Shown: positions 24,842 to 33,372, numbered from the stretch's first letter. The stretch is 55,072 bases of DNA from an uncultured Clostridia bacterium (GCA_934247225.1 CAKQJE010000017.1:1-55072), one strand, 5' to 3'. Made by a program: numbers and translations. The notes: generated by a model not told the origin, from the sequence alone.

Positions 24842-25441
24842 TTAACTTCTGTGTTTTTGCCCCTCGCTTTCTATTTCGTTTTTGATTTTTTCGACAACGC
24901 CGCCCTTTTCCGTAATCGCGCCGATTATTTCATCTACATTTTGCTTTACGTCGCGGGCGCGTTTCGGCTGACGGCTCGAAAGCGCTATACACGGTTTGAT
25001 ATCCGTTATTTGAGACTCGTCATATTGCTCGTATTTGTCTCGATTCGCTTTAATTTCCACAATCTCTTCTTCGTCGTAAAGGCGTAAATTTCCGAAAATG
25101 CTATATTTTAACTCTTCCTTATATTTCAAATTGAGCCTGTCGACGAAATCTCGCGTCAAGCCGTTTAACGGAAATTCGATATAATAATCGATGTCGGTTT
25201 CGCTCTTCTTTTTCAAATCGTGATATATAAAATACATCGTTAAATCGTAACCGTTTATATTTATCTTTAAGCTGTTAGTACGTCCGCCATCGAATTCGTC
25301 GTAACAAGTCGTAAAATCAAAACCTCGTTTATCCCACCGCGTCATATACTTGATTAAAATTTTAAGGCTTTTTATGTTGTATCTGATTCTTGCATCAAGG
25401 CGATCCGTTCCGTCTTCAATATATTTGTTATCCCAGATCAT
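24842..25441 (-). CDS. Hypothetical protein, paralogue B of the signalling island
   Basis: The 199-residue soluble protein resembles paralogue A over its whole length, moderately in the N-terminal two thirds and almost identically in the last 35 residues. The start overlaps the kinase stop by 4 bases (ATGA), so it is translated directly after the kinase. Segments ININGYDLTMYFIY and DVKQNVDEIIGAITEKGG are the clearest shared features. No known domain is recognised; there is no signal peptide or membrane segment. Translational coupling suggests a fixed ratio to the kinase. Confidence 0.7.
   Translation of the reverse strand: MIWDNKYIEDGTDRLDARIRYNIKSLKILIKYMTRWDKRGFDFTTCYDEFDGGRTNSLKININGYDLTMYFIYHDLKKKSETDIDYYIEFPLNGLTRDFVDRLNLKYKEELKYSIFGNLRLYDEEEIVEIKANRDKYEQYDESQITDIKPCIALSSRQPKRARDVKQNVDEIIGAITEKGGVVEKIKNEIESEGQKHRS
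24868..24967. repeat. Near-identical 100-bp block, copy in paralogue B
   Basis: Partner of 24240-24339, with three mismatches by eye. It suggests recent gene conversion or strong constraint. Confidence 0.85.
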
Positions 25442-26730
25442 TTTATTTCTCCCATAATATTTTCGTTGAATTTTATTTTTAAATTCCGGATAATCGGCAC
25501 AACGCCGTTTCCCGCAATCGTTTTTACGTTTCCGCCCGCGTCTTTAATCTCCAAGTCGCCCGAAAGCTCGAATTTTATTCCCCAAAGCGACGGATTGTTC
25601 TTGTTTACGATAACTTTTCCGACTGCCGTCCGATAATCAGCCGTATACTTGTCCAGATGACAAAGATATAACTGTTTTTCGGGTTCTAAAACGATTTTGT
25701 TCTTGTTTATCGTAAAAACGCAAACTTCTTTTGTCTGCTTCCCGCAGGACGGACATACTTCGTATTTCTTTTTTTCTTCGAAACCGTAAATATACTCGTA
25801 GCCGCAGTACGGACAAGTAAGAAGTTCGTCGCGGTATTTCGTTAAAAGTTTCAGCCACTCTATCTCGGTCGTCCGCTCGTTTTCTCTGTCTTCGAGTCCG
25901 TCCACGAACGTGCGGTGAAACGCTTCTTTTATATAAAGAGGAATATACGCCCAACGTTTAAGAACGCTTGAATGATAACCGCGTATAGGTCTGTTGTCCT
26001 TTCGTTCCTTGTGATAAACGAACACGGGATCGGAACCGAACATTTCGTATTCCGCCTTCTCGTCGACAATGTCGTAATTTTTAAGTCTCTCGCCTTCGAA
26101 AGGATTTCCGAGACACAACGCCATAAACAAAATTACGGCGAGCGAAAACCTGTCCGAATGCATATCCGGCAGATTTTTACCCGTTACGATTTCGGGCGCC
26201 ATATACCGCATTTTGCCTAGAATTCCGAGGTTCTTCTTGTCGGCGGTTATATTGTCGTTATCGCAGATAAGAAGCGCGCCCGTGTCGGGATCTATAAAAA
26301 AGCTCCCGTCGTTAAGATCCTGATAGGAATACCCTTGCTCGTGCAGTTTTTTAAACGCCGAACAAAGCGAAATGCACCACTTGATGAGGGTCGTTCTGTT
26401 TTTGAACGGATGCTTACCCGTAAGATACGAAACAAACGAAACGTAATTTGAAGGTCGCAAATCCATAAGATAACCGATTTTCCCGTCTTTGTTTTCGAAA
26501 AGCCGTTTCGGCCAGAGAAAATCGTCCGACGGACTGCCTTTTTCGATATTGTTTTTCAGATTGAACCGAAAATCGCGGCTTACTTCCCCTTTGTAGATTT
26601 TCAGCGCGTATTTTCGTCCGCCGTTCGATACGAGATAAACTTCGCCCTGCCCGCCCTCGCCAAGCAGATTTTCGACGACAAAAATTTCGTTTTCGCCGAT
26701 TTTAAAATTTTCGTTTTTCTTAAAGTACAT
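25438..26730 (-). CDS. Protein kinase with C-terminal zinc ribbon (TerY-P type)
   Basis: In the 430-residue protein the kinase domain spans about 15-310: glycine loop GEGGQGEV (24-31), invariant Lys in ALKIY (44), catalytic Asp138 in SYQDLNDGSFF, metal-binding Asp157 in CDNDN (the DFG position), activation-segment MRYMAPEI and the DRFSLAVILF helix. The usual catalytic-loop Asn is Ser143. A zinc ribbon (CPYCGYEY...CPSCGKQ, about 310-340) and a C-terminal beta-rich domain follow. It is the first gene of the kinase/VWA/PP2C run, driven by a promoter overlapping GAGTTAA sites and divergent from an XRE regulator. It should phosphorylate Ser/Thr, possibly at low activity because of the Asn loss. 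Confidence 0.88.
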   Translation of the reverse strand: MYFKKNENFKIGENEIFVVENLLGEGGQGEVYLVSNGGRKYALKIYKGEVSRDFRFNLKNNIEKGSPSDDFLWPKRLFENKDGKIGYLMDLRPSNYVSFVSYLTGKHPFKNRTTLIKWCISLCSAFKKLHEQGYSYQDLNDGSFFIDPDTGALLICDNDNITADKKNLGILGKMRYMAPEIVTGKNLPDMHSDRFSLAVILFMALCLGNPFEGERLKNYDIVDEKAEYEMFGSDPVFVYHKERKDNRPIRGYHSSVLKRWAYIPLYIKEAFHRTFVDGLEDRENERTTEIEWLKLLTKYRDELLTCPYCGYEYIYGFEEKKKYEVCPSCGKQTKEVCVFTINKNKIVLEPEKQLYLCHLDKYTADYRTAVGKVIVNKNNPSLWGIKFELSGDLEIKDAGGNVKTIAGNGVVPIIRNLKIKFNENIMGEIK

Positions 26731-26845
26731 ATTTAAACCTCTTGGTTTTTCGGATGATTTTTATCGCTTCGTTTTCCGGGAATGCGATATTGCGAATTCC
26801 GTTCGGGTTTTCGGCTGATCTTCGAATATGAAAATTTTGTTTATT

Positions 26846-26955
26846 TGAGTTGATATAAAAAGATGTTTTAACTCATTTTATCATCCAACGCTTTACATAT
26901 TAACACATTTGAGTTAATTAGTCAAACAAAAAGAGTTAGGAAGTTAACTCTTTTT
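26846..26955. promoter_or_regulatory. Operator region with five GAGTTAA-type boxes
   Basis: TGAGTT (26846-26851) and AACTCA (26870-26875) form one inverted pair, TGAGTTAA (26910-26917) stands alone, and AAAAAGAGTTA / TAACTCTTTTT (26928-26938, 26945-26955) form a perfect 11-bp inverted repeat with a 6-base spacer. The boxes lie between the divergent kinase and XRE genes. They probably bind the XRE protein encoded at 26992. Confidence 0.6.
26897..26925 (-). promoter_or_regulatory. Sigma-A promoter of the kinase operon
   Basis: Minus-strand TTGACT (26920-26925) and TAATAT (26897-26902) are 17 bases apart. A GAGTTAA box (26910-26917) lies inside the spacer, so a bound repressor would block RNA polymerase. 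Confidence 0.65.
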
Positions 26956-26991
26956 AGTTATAGAATAAAAAAAAATGTAAAGGTTAAATAT

Positions 26992-27306
26992 ATGAATACG
27001 TTGGAAAGAATTGATCAATTAAGAAACGAAAGAGGGTGGTCGATAAACTACCTTGCAATGGAAGCGATGCTAACGCAATCCACGATAAACAATTTATATG
27101 TGAGAAAAACCGAACCTAAACTTTCGACGTTAAGGTCGATTTGCAATGCTTTCGGTATCACTCTTTCGGAATTTTTCATTGAAGATCGCCAAGAGGAAAA
27201 AAAGTCTCCCGAAAACGAATTGATTTTGCAGATAAAAAGTCTTTCGAAAACGCAACAAAGAGATTTGCTGACTTTTTTAAAATCAATGAAGATAAATCAA
27301 AAATAG
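26992..27306 (+). CDS. XRE-family transcriptional regulator
   Basis: The 104-residue protein has an N-terminal Cro/CI-type helix-turn-helix (about 5-62): LRNERGWSINYLAMEAMLTQ, STINNLYVRKTEPKLSTLRS, and the conserved FGITLSEFF end. A short helical tail after residue 75 may dimerise. It is divergent from the kinase operon and directly downstream of an inverted repeat, so it likely represses itself and the operon. This small one-domain type is common next to regulated accessory operons. No ligand-binding domain is visible. Confidence 0.85.
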   Translation: MNTLERIDQLRNERGWSINYLAMEAMLTQSTINNLYVRKTEPKLSTLRSICNAFGITLSEFFIEDRQEEKKSPENELILQIKSLSKTQQRDLLTFLKSMKINQK

Positions 27307-27362
27307 TCTGAAACCGCGGCAATCATTCCGTAATTTATACTAATAATTTTCCCGACCATACA

Positions 27363-27409
27363 AAAATCCCGATAAATCTAAAATGCCGTTTTAGATTTAT
27401 CGGGATTTT
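27363..27409. terminator. Bidirectional terminator between XRE and SAS genes
   Basis: A perfect 21-bp stem (AAAATCCCGATAAATCTAAA and complement) with a 5-base loop lies between convergent genes and has T-rich ends on both strands. Confidence 0.85.
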
Positions 27410-27438
27410 GAGTGTTTTATATTTTATTTTTGTCGGAA

Positions 27439-28098
27439 TTACTTTTCTTCCGCGGCTTTTATACGCTTGTACATATCCTGCATTTGCGCGTCGATTTCGG
27501 CTATTTTGTTGGAGCATTCTAACATTTCCTCGTTTATGCCCTGCGGAAGCTTGGATTTATCGGCTTTATAACGTATATCGTGTTCCAGGCTCGCCCAGAA
27601 ATCCATTGCGATCGTTCTTATCTGAACTTCGGCTACGACGTATTCCGTTCTGTCGGAAAGGTAAACGGGGACTTTTATATCGAGGTGCAAGGATCTGTAA
27701 CCGTTGTAGTTCGGCGTTTTGATGTAATCCTGAATTTTAACGATTTCAAGGTCGGTCTGACGTTTGAGCATTTCCGCAACGCTGTAAACGTCGTCGATAT
27801 AGTTACAGACAACTCTTACGCCCGCAATATCGTTGACGTTCTTTCTTGCCGACTCTATCGATACGTCGTACCCCTTCTTTCTGAGTTTTGCAATCATACT
27901 TTCGGGCGATTTCAATCTGCTGTCTATATGATGAATGGGATTTCTCGCGTACAACACCTTAAATTCGTTATTCAGAACTTCGAATTTGAGTTTTAAAAGC
28001 CGAACAGCCGAGTCGTATAAATTCAGCATTACGAGGTACTCGTGCGCGCCGCCGTAAAAAGAGGAAAGCTTTTGTTTGTCTGCTTCACTGATTGGCAT
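27439..28098 (-). CDS. Small alarmone synthetase, RelQ/RelP type
   Basis: The 219-residue single-domain RelA/SpoT synthetase has PIHHIDSRLKSPESMIAKL, NDIAGVRVVCNYIDDVY, NYNGYRSLHLDIKV and AEVQIRTIAMDFWASLEHDI, all hallmarks of ppGpp synthetases. There is no hydrolase, TGS or ACT domain. It transfers pyrophosphate from ATP to GTP/GDP to make (p)ppGpp in the cytoplasm. The start at 28098 follows GGGAGG with a good distance; the longer frame upstream has no such site. The gene stands alone, convergent to the XRE gene with a shared terminator. Confidence 0.88.
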   Translation of the reverse strand: MPISEADKQKLSSFYGGAHEYLVMLNLYDSAVRLLKLKFEVLNNEFKVLYARNPIHHIDSRLKSPESMIAKLRKKGYDVSIESARKNVNDIAGVRVVCNYIDDVYSVAEMLKRQTDLEIVKIQDYIKTPNYNGYRSLHLDIKVPVYLSDRTEYVVAEVQIRTIAMDFWASLEHDIRYKADKSKLPQGINEEMLECSNKIAEIDAQMQDMYKRIKAAEEK

Positions 28099-28308
28099 AA
28101 TTTTGCCTCCCGAAATTTCTTTTATGATACCACAAATTTTGCGCCTACACAACAAATTTACGTCGGAAATCGATTTTAATGCTAATTTTTATCAAACTAA
28201 CTCATAAATTTTTAATTTATATGTCAGAAACATCGGCAAATACGATTTCCGCCCCAAAACTTCCGAGAACTTCCGTGCAAAATTAACTCTTGATAAATTT
28301 TAATACGC

Positions 28309-28338
28309 AAAAAAATCCCGCCGCTTTGCAGCGGGATT
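28309..28338 (-). terminator. Terminator of the str operon (after tuf)
   Basis: An AATCCCGC / GCGGGATT stem is followed by seven T residues on the minus strand. Confidence 0.85.
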
Positions 28339-28374
28339 TCTAAGCAGTTATTTAGTTTCGGCTAAAAATCGAAA

Positions 28375-29595
28375 TTATTTAACGATCTTAGCAACAACGC
28401 CGGAACCAACGGTTCTTCCGCCTTCACGGATAGCGAAACGAAGACCTTCTTCACAAGCAATAGGAGTGATGAGGGTAACGTCGATCGTGATGTGGTCGCC
28501 GGGCATAACCATTTCAACGCCTTCGGGAAGCTTAATAGTTCCGGTAACGTCGGTAGTTCTGAAATAGAACTGAGGTCTGTAATTGTTGAAGAAAGGAGTA
28601 TGTCTTCCGCCTTCTTCTTTGGTAAGGACGTAAACCTGACCGCTGAACTCGGTGTGAGCGTGAACGGAACCGGGTTTAGCAATAACCTGTCCTCTTTCGA
28701 TACCGCTTCTGTCGATACCACGAAGAAGAGCGCCTACGTTATCGCCTGCCTGAGCTTCGTCAAGGGTCTTTCTGAACATTTCAAGACCGGTAATAACCGA
28801 AGTAGTGGGCTTATCTTGAAGTCCGACGATTTCAACGGGATCACCAACGTGAGCAACACCTCTTTCAACTCTTCCGGTTGCAACGGTACCACGACCACTG
28901 ATCGTGAATACGTCTTCTACGGGAAGAAGGAACGGCTTAGCGTCGTCTCTTTCGGGAGTGGGGATGTAGTTATCGATAGCATCCATGAGTTCGAGAATGC
29001 ATTTGCATTCGGGAGAAGCAAGAACTTCTGCGTCGGGGCAACCCGAGGAAGCCTTTTCCAAAGCTTTAAGAGCGGATCCTTTGATGATAGGAGTATCGTC
29101 GCCGGGGAATCCGTACTCGTCAAGAAGTCCTCTGACTTCCATTTCTACGAGTTCGAGAAGTTCGGGATCGTCTACCTGATCGCACTTGTTAAGGAATACG
29201 ATGATGTAGGGAACGCCAACCTGACGAGCAAGAAGGATGTGTTCTCTGGTCTGCGGCATCGGACCGTCGGTAGCAGCAACAACGAGGATTGCGCCGTCCA
29301 TCTGAGCAGCGCCGGTAATCATGTTCTTAACGTAGTCTGCGTGTCCGGGGCAGTCAACGTGAGCATAGTGACGTTTGTCGGTCTTGTACTCAACGTGAGC
29401 GGTGTTAATCGTAATACCTCTTGCCTTTTCTTCGGGTGCTTTATCGATCTGATCGTATCTCATCTTCTCTGCGTCACCCTTGCAAGCCATAACCATCGTG
29501 ATAGCTGCGGTCAAGGTGGTCTTGCCGTGGTCAACGTGTCCGATGGTACCGATGTTTACGTGCGGTAAGCTTCTGTCAAATTTTGCTTTTGCCAT
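28375..29595 (-). CDS. tuf: Elongation factor Tu
   Basis: The 406-residue protein has all GTPase motifs: GHVDHGKT (residues 18-25), the switch region ARGITINTAH, DCPGH, and NKCD. EF-Tu carries aminoacyl-tRNA to the ribosomal A site. It is slightly longer than the usual 394-400 residues because of a short insertion around KASSGCPDAEVLASPE in the G domain. It is the last gene of the str operon, with GGAGG before the start and a strong terminator after. Codon use is strongly biased, as expected for high expression. Confidence 0.98.
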   Translation of the reverse strand: MAKAKFDRSLPHVNIGTIGHVDHGKTTLTAAITMVMACKGDAEKMRYDQIDKAPEEKARGITINTAHVEYKTDKRHYAHVDCPGHADYVKNMITGAAQMDGAILVVAATDGPMPQTREHILLARQVGVPYIIVFLNKCDQVDDPELLELVEMEVRGLLDEYGFPGDDTPIIKGSALKALEKASSGCPDAEVLASPECKCILELMDAIDNYIPTPERDDAKPFLLPVEDVFTISGRGTVATGRVERGVAHVGDPVEIVGLQDKPTTSVITGLEMFRKTLDEAQAGDNVGALLRGIDRSGIERGQVIAKPGSVHAHTEFSGQVYVLTKEEGGRHTPFFNNYRPQFYFRTTDVTGTIKLPEGVEMVMPGDHITIDVTLITPIACEEGLRFAIREGGRTVGSGVVAKIVK

Positions 29596-29848
29596 AGTTG
29601 TTTTCCTCCAATTTAATTAGATTTGGTTGTTTTTTATTTTTGTATTATATACCTTTTCGGTATGATAACCTTTTTTATCGTCCGTCGCCTTATGGCTGCA
29701 AGGCAAGTCGAACGTTTGCTTCCGAAAACCGTCCGAAATTCATCAGAAACCGCTTTCCGAAAGACTTTTATTTGTTCCGATATAAAGCCGATTTTTTATT
29801 TTACATCGGCTTTATACCGCATATTTGTGTTTTTAAAGACTAAAATGA

Positions 29849-31936
29849 TTAGTCGTCGTGCTTAACGGCTCTCTCGCCGATGATCTTTTCCGCGATGGAC
29901 TTCGGACACTCGTTGAAGTGGTCGAACTGCATCGTGAACTGACCTCTGCCCTGCGTTCTCGAACGAAGCTCGGTTGCGTAACCGAACATTTCGGAAAGCG
30001 GAATGAAGGAATCGATAACCTTCGAGCCGTTTCTGTCTTCCGTTCCGAGGATAGTACCTCTTCTCGAAGAAACGTTACCCATAAGGTCTCCGAAGTAATC
30101 TTCGGGAGTTACGATTTCAACTTTCATTATAGGCTCTAAGAGAACGGGGTTAGCCTTCTTCATACCGTCTTTGAACGCAAGCGAACCCGCGATCTTGAAC
30201 GCCATTTCGGAAGAGTCGACTTCGTGATAAGATCCGTCGTAAACGGTAGCTCTGAAATCGACCATTTCGTATCCCGCAAGATAACCGTTCTTGGAAGCTT
30301 CTTCGATACCCTTTCTGACAGGTTCGATATATTCCTTCGGAATGGATCCGCCGACGGTTTCGTCGACGAACTCGAATCCCTTTCCGGGTTCCAGAGGCTC
30401 GAATCTGACTTTACAGTGACCGTACTGACCTTTACCGCCGGACTGTCTCTTGTACATTCCTTCGGCGTCGACGGCTTTTCTGAACGTTTCTTTATAGGAA
30501 ACCTGCGGCTTACCGACCGTAGCTTCTACTTTGAATTCTCTGAGAAGTCTGTCTACGATTATTTCAAGGTGAAGTTCGCCCATTCCGGCGATTATGGTCT
30601 GTCCCGTTTCTTTATCGGTATAGAATTTGAACGTAGGATCTTCTTCGGCAAGCTTCAAAAGAGCAAGCGTCATCTTTTCCTGACCCGCTTTGGTCTTCGG
30701 TTCGATAGCGACCTGAATAACCGGTTCGGGGAATTCCATCTTTTCAAGGATGATCGGGTGATCTTCGTCGCAAAGCGTGTCGCCCGTGGTGGTTTCTTTC
30801 AAACCTACGATAGCGCAGATATCTCCGGAGTAAATCTTGTCGATTTCCTCCCTGTGGTTAGCGTGCATCAAAAGAAGTCTTCCGACTCTTTCTTTCTTGC
30901 CTTTCGTAGCGTTATATACGTAAGAGCCTGCGGATAAAGTACCCGAATAAACTCTGAAATACGCAAGTTTTCCTACGAACGGATCGGCAACCATCTTGAA
31001 CGCAAGACCCGCGAACGGTTCTTCGTCGTCCGTCTTTCTGATTTCTTCTTCGTCGGTGTCGGGGTTGATACCCTTAACGTGATCGACGTCGATAGGACTC
31101 GGAAGATAATCCACGATTGCGTCGAGAAGATGCTGAACGCCTCTGTTCTTGTAGCTCGAACCGCAAAGAACGGGGTTGATCTTCATTGCAAGCGTACCTT
31201 TTCTGATGGCGGTCTTCATTTCTTCGGGAGTAAGTTCGCCCGTTTCGAAGAACTTCTCCATCAAAGCGTCGTCCTGCTCCGCGCAGACTTCCATAAGAGC
31301 CTGTCTCGCTTCGGCAGCCTTGTCCGCGTATTCCGCGGGGATAGGTCCGACGGTGAAATCTTTACCGAGGTCGTCGTGATAAATTATCGAGTCGTTCGCG
31401 ACAAGGTCGATAATTCCGCAGAACGTATCTTCTTTACCGATGGGAAGGCAGATCGGAACGGCGTTCGCTTTAAGTCTGTCTCTCATCATCTGTACGGCGT
31501 TATCGAAGTTCGCGCCGTTGATATCCATTTTGTTAACGTATGCGATACGCGGAACGTGATACTTATCCGCCTGACGCCATACCGTTTCGGACTGAGGCTC
31601 GACGCCGCCTTTCGCGCAGAAAGTAGCAACGGCTCCGTCGAGAACTCTCAGAGATCTTTCTACTTCGACGGTGAAGTCGACGTGTCCCGGAGTATCGATG
31701 ATGTTTATTCTGTTTCCTTTCCAGAAACACGTGGTAGCTGCGGAACAAATGGTTATACCTCTTTCCTGCTCCTGTACCATGAAGTCCATCGTAGCCGCGC
31801 CGTCGTGAACCTCGCCGAGTTTATGCGTCTTTCCGGTGTAGAAAAGAATACGCTCGGTCGTGGTCGTCTTACCTGCGTCGATGTGCGCCATAATACCGAT
31901 ATTTCTGGTATGTTGTAAGTCGTATTGTCTTGGCAT
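29849..31936 (-). CDS. fusA: Elongation factor G
   Basis: The 695-residue protein has standard length and the G motifs AHIDAGKTTTTERILFYTG, DTPGHVDF and NKMD, followed by the domain II-V segments of EF-G (for example GGKGQYGHCKVRFEP and SYHEVDSSEMAFKIA). It drives translocation of tRNA and mRNA on the ribosome. It lies between rpsG and tuf. The ribosome binding site AAGGAG is 12 bases from the ATG, rather far. The 253-base gap to tuf contains a hairpin (about 29781-29816) but no T-run, so readthrough into tuf is expected. Confidence 0.98.
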   Translation of the reverse strand: MPRQYDLQHTRNIGIMAHIDAGKTTTTERILFYTGKTHKLGEVHDGAATMDFMVQEQERGITICSAATTCFWKGNRINIIDTPGHVDFTVEVERSLRVLDGAVATFCAKGGVEPQSETVWRQADKYHVPRIAYVNKMDINGANFDNAVQMMRDRLKANAVPICLPIGKEDTFCGIIDLVANDSIIYHDDLGKDFTVGPIPAEYADKAAEARQALMEVCAEQDDALMEKFFETGELTPEEMKTAIRKGTLAMKINPVLCGSSYKNRGVQHLLDAIVDYLPSPIDVDHVKGINPDTDEEEIRKTDDEEPFAGLAFKMVADPFVGKLAYFRVYSGTLSAGSYVYNATKGKKERVGRLLLMHANHREEIDKIYSGDICAIVGLKETTTGDTLCDEDHPIILEKMEFPEPVIQVAIEPKTKAGQEKMTLALLKLAEEDPTFKFYTDKETGQTIIAGMGELHLEIIVDRLLREFKVEATVGKPQVSYKETFRKAVDAEGMYKRQSGGKGQYGHCKVRFEPLEPGKGFEFVDETVGGSIPKEYIEPVRKGIEEASKNGYLAGYEMVDFRATVYDGSYHEVDSSEMAFKIAGSLAFKDGMKKANPVLLEPIMKVEIVTPEDYFGDLMGNVSSRRGTILGTEDRNGSKVIDSFIPLSEMFGYATELRSRTQGRGQFTMQFDHFNECPKSIAEKIIGERAVKHDD

Positions 31937-32030
31937 ATTGTAAAATTACTCCTTAATATATGCAGTCCTCGGCGAGGTTTTATCGTTTTACGCGGCGAAC
32001 GCCGCAAAAACAAGCCCCTCCGCTTCGGAA

Positions 32031-32501
32031 TTACCAGCGGTAATGAGCAAACGCCTTGTTTGCTTCCGCCATTCTGTGAGTATCTTCCTTTTTCTTTACG
32101 GCTCCGCCCGCATTGTTATATGCGTCCATAAGCTCGGATGCGAGCTTGTTGCACATATCGCGGTCGCTTCTCTTTCTTGCGCTCGCAACGATCCAACGGA
32201 TAGCGAGAGTCTGTCTTCTCTCGGGTCTGATTTCGATAGGAACCTGATAGTTGGAACCGCCTACTCTTCTCGCTTTAACTTCGAGAACGGGCATTACGTT
32301 GTTCATCGCCTGATTGAAAACGTCCATCGGTTCAACGCCGAGTTTTTCGGACGATTTGGTCAAAGCGTCGTATACGATCGTCTGCGCGGTACCCTTCTTA
32401 CCGTCAAGCATAACCTGATTGATAAGTTTGGTAAGCACTTTATTGCCGTATATAGGATCGGGTAATACGTCCCTCTTGGGAACGCCACCTCTTCTTGGCA
32501 T
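32031..32501 (-). CDS. rpsG: 30S ribosomal protein S7
   Basis: The 156-residue protein has the canonical bacterial length, with MPRRGGVPKRDVLPDPIYG, the central VEVKARRVGGSNYQVP-like segment (here LEVKARRVGGSNYQV) and HRMAEANKAFAHYRW at the end. It binds the 3' domain of 16S rRNA and nucleates head assembly. It is preceded by AAGGAGG and lies between rpsL and fusA in the classical str order. Confidence 0.98.
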   Translation of the reverse strand: MPRRGGVPKRDVLPDPIYGNKVLTKLINQVMLDGKKGTAQTIVYDALTKSSEKLGVEPMDVFNQAMNNVMPVLEVKARRVGGSNYQVPIEIRPERRQTLAIRWIVASARKRSDRDMCNKLASELMDAYNNAGGAVKKKEDTHRMAEANKAFAHYRW

Positions 32502-32728
32502 AGTTGTTGTCCTCCTTTAAATTTTTTAGGGTATATAAATATAACCCGTGTACAGCTATCGCTCTTAAACCGTTCGGTTTTCCTTATATTTTCGGTTAAA
32601 ACCGTTCGGGAGCGAACCTTCCGACGCCCGTAGCGTCGTACTGCCTACTTTTCGGGCGTTTCAGAATTTCCGCCATAAGTAGGATTTGTTTTAAGCAAAT
32701 TAAATAATTTAAATGTTTAAACTAAAAA

Positions 32729-33100
32729 TTATTTGGGGCGTTTAGCGCCGTATTTGCTTCTTGCTTGCTTTCTCTTCGCAACGCCTGCGGTATCGAGCGT
32801 GCCGCGGATGATATGATATCTTACGCCGGGCAAGTCTCTTACTCTTCCGCCGCGGATAAGCACGGAGCTATGCTCTTGAAGGTTGTGACCTTCGCCGGGA
32901 ATATAAACCGTACCTTCCTGCTTGTTCGTCAGACGAACTCTTGCGATCTTACGAAGCGCCGAGTTAGGCTTCTTGGGAGAAGTGGTCGTAACCGAAAGGC
33001 ATACGCCTCTCTTCTGCGGGCAATGACCCATGATAGGAGTCTTGCACTTGTCCTTAGCCGTCACTCTGCCTTCTTTGATAAGTTGGTTGATAGTTGGCAT
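32729..33100 (-). CDS. rpsL: 30S ribosomal protein S12, Arg at the streptomycin-linked position
   Basis: The 123-residue protein has the usual S12 core: TTTSPKKPNSALRKIARVRL, the GEGHNLQEHSSVLIRGGR loop, and the basic C-terminal end. It belongs to the decoding centre. Lys43 in PKKPNS is intact, but the position corresponding to E. coli Lys87 / Mycobacterium Lys88 is Arg88 (RVRDLPG, codon AGA at 32837-32839). That Lys-to-Arg change is a known streptomycin-resistance substitution elsewhere. It is the first gene of the str operon, with its own promoter and a hairpin-containing leader. Confidence 0.98.
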   Translation of the reverse strand: MPTINQLIKEGRVTAKDKCKTPIMGHCPQKRGVCLSVTTTSPKKPNSALRKIARVRLTNKQEGTVYIPGEGHNLQEHSSVLIRGGRVRDLPGVRYHIIRGTLDTAGVAKRKQARSKYGAKRPK

Positions 33101-33218
33101 TTTTTTACCTCCTTATAGATTTGGATATTCTGAAAACGGACCCTAACCCGTTTAAAGAAAGCGCGTTAAAGGATTATCTGCCCGTATTTTGCATACCTTT
33201 ACAGATAATCACTTAGCG

Positions 33219-33247
33219 ATTATATCATTTTTTATTCGCCCCGTCAA
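33219..33247 (-). promoter_or_regulatory. Sigma-A promoter of the str operon
   Basis: Minus-strand TTGACG (33242-33247) and TATAAT (33219-33224) are 17 bases apart. The leader then contains an inverted repeat GATTATCTG / CAGATAATC (about 33172-33210). Confidence 0.75.
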
Positions 33248-33372
33248 CTTTTTTTATGCGTTTTAGGGCAGTATTTTTAAGTTTTGATACGATATTTTCT
33301 TTTTCGGGGCGGATTTTTAAGGTTTTCGCCCCGAAATTTCCGATTTAAAGTCGTACAAAACAAATTGTTGTT

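Noticed and set aside
28492..29568. Long plus-strand open frame opposite tuf
   Set aside because: It lies exactly antisense to EF-Tu, whose strong codon bias keeps the other strand open; there is no ribosome binding site or recognisable protein.
29781..29816. Terminator between fusA and tuf
   Set aside because: The hairpin is good, but no T-run follows on the minus strand; readthrough into tuf is more likely.
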